This document shows, piece after piece, positions 4,581 to 5,059 of a stretch of 5,059 nt of DNA. Source of the stretch: DASPTB01 sp035623615 (GTDB lineage: Bacteria; Actinomycetota; UBA4738); assembly GCA_035623615.1 (NCBI GenBank), contig DASPTB010000291.1:1-5059 (forward strand), given 5' to 3'. The notes under the pieces were generated by a model, which saw only the letters and a list, made by a program, of their open reading frames with translations, was not told the origin of the DNA and searched no databases. Numbering within the stretch: the first letter of the stretch is position 1; each line of letters starts with the position of its first letter. Made by a program: the position numbers and the translations under genes.

Positions 4581-5059
4581 ATGTTGCGCGCCAGGGGGCC
4601 CGAAACCGGGTCGCGGTTCACCGCGTCTACCTCACGTCGATCTATGAGGGAACACGCAGCCGCCCTCCTCCCGGCGGAGCCGGCCGAGGAGCGGGGCGAG
4701 ACGTCGGAACGCCCGCGCCCGATCGCGTCGGCCGCCGGTGCTGAGAGCGCCGCCCTGGCCGTCATCGTCGAGCCCGTCCTTCGCGCGCCCTCCCGCCCGC
4801 AGGCGGCCGAAGACAGCTTCGAGGCGTTCTTCCAAGAGCAGTACACGAACCTCTTGCGCGCCATGTACCTCGTCACCGGAAACCGCCACGAGGCCGAGGA
4901 GGTCACGCAGGACGCCTTCGTCCGCGCGCTCGAGCGGTGGGACCGGGTCCGCCGGGCCGACAACCGGGCGGGCTACCTGTACCGGATCGCGCTCAACCTC
5001 TACCGCAGCAAGCTTCGACGCGTGGCACGGGCCGCGCGGAAGACCGTTCGGCCGGCGCC
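4581..5059 (+). CDS. ECF-type RNA polymerase sigma-70 factor, N-terminal part (3' end outside window)
   Basis: The reading frame is open for 159 codons from ATG 4581 to the edge. The sigma region 2 domain starts near residue 78: DSFEAFFQEQY (78-88) and LLRAMYLVTGNRHEAEEV (91-108) cover regions 2.1-2.2; TQDAFVRALERWDRV (109-123) is the core-binding helix; and GYLYRIALNLYRSKLRR (131-147) corresponds to 2.3-2.4, which contacts the -10 element. Sigma region 4 must lie beyond the window. It most resembles the SigE-like ECF group of actinobacteria, by memory of motif style only. Before sigma-2 there are 77 residues rich in Ala, Pro, Glu and Arg, probably disordered, longer than usual for ECF factors. 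ATG 4644 would shorten this to 56 residues but has no clear ribosome site. No anti-sigma gene is visible. It reads divergently from folP, so regulation of folP by it is possible but not shown. Confidence 0.9.
   Translation, partial: MLRARGPETGSRFTASTSRRSMREHAAALLPAEPAEERGETSERPRPIASAAGAESAALAVIVEPVLRAPSRPQAAEDSFEAFFQEQYTNLLRAMYLVTGNRHEAEEVTQDAFVRALERWDRVRRADNRAGYLYRIALNLYRSKLRRVARAARKTVRPA

Overview
The window is very GC-rich, with compact, overlapping genes. Gene order, GTG/TTG starts and TAnnnT boxes 6-7 bases ahead of start codons point to a high-GC actinobacterium or close relative. This is inferred from style only; no marker gene fixes the taxonomy.

Layout: six genes run leftward on the minus strand from about 4462 to the left edge, and one gene runs rightward from 4581 to the right edge. 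In order of transcription the minus-strand genes are folP (dihydropteroate synthase), an alpha/beta-hydrolase-fold protein, folB (dihydroneopterin aldolase), folK (HPPK), a Rossmann-fold/DUF2520 protein and panC (pantothenate synthetase, whose stop lies just outside the window). folP to folK are joined by 4-, 4- and 8-base overlaps, and the DUF2520 gene and panC share one base, so this looks like an operon with translational coupling. The only break is 117 bases between folK and the DUF2520 gene. The rightward gene encodes the N-terminal part of an ECF-type sigma factor. A 118-base divergent spacer separates it from folP.

How the genes fit together: FolB, FolK and FolP are consecutive steps of dihydropteroate (folate) synthesis. 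PanC makes pantothenate for coenzyme A. The two pathways meet because PanB, not seen here, uses a folate one-carbon donor to make ketopantoate. The DUF2520 protein next to panC is a candidate ketopantoate reductase.

The points most worth attention are: (1) the hydrolase has Gly where the fold's nucleophile should be, while its acid and His candidates remain; (2) the DUF2520 gene has no ATG, GTG or TTG in any frame between the folK stop and a GTG that lies after its first conserved beta strand, although a Shine-Dalgarno-like GAGGA and a TATACT box sit in that gap; (3) both divergent genes appear to have leaderless promoters; (4) a perfect 15-bp inverted repeat lies inside the DUF2520 coding region. 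I found no mobile element, CRISPR array, tRNA or rRNA, and no convincing undescribed multi-gene system.
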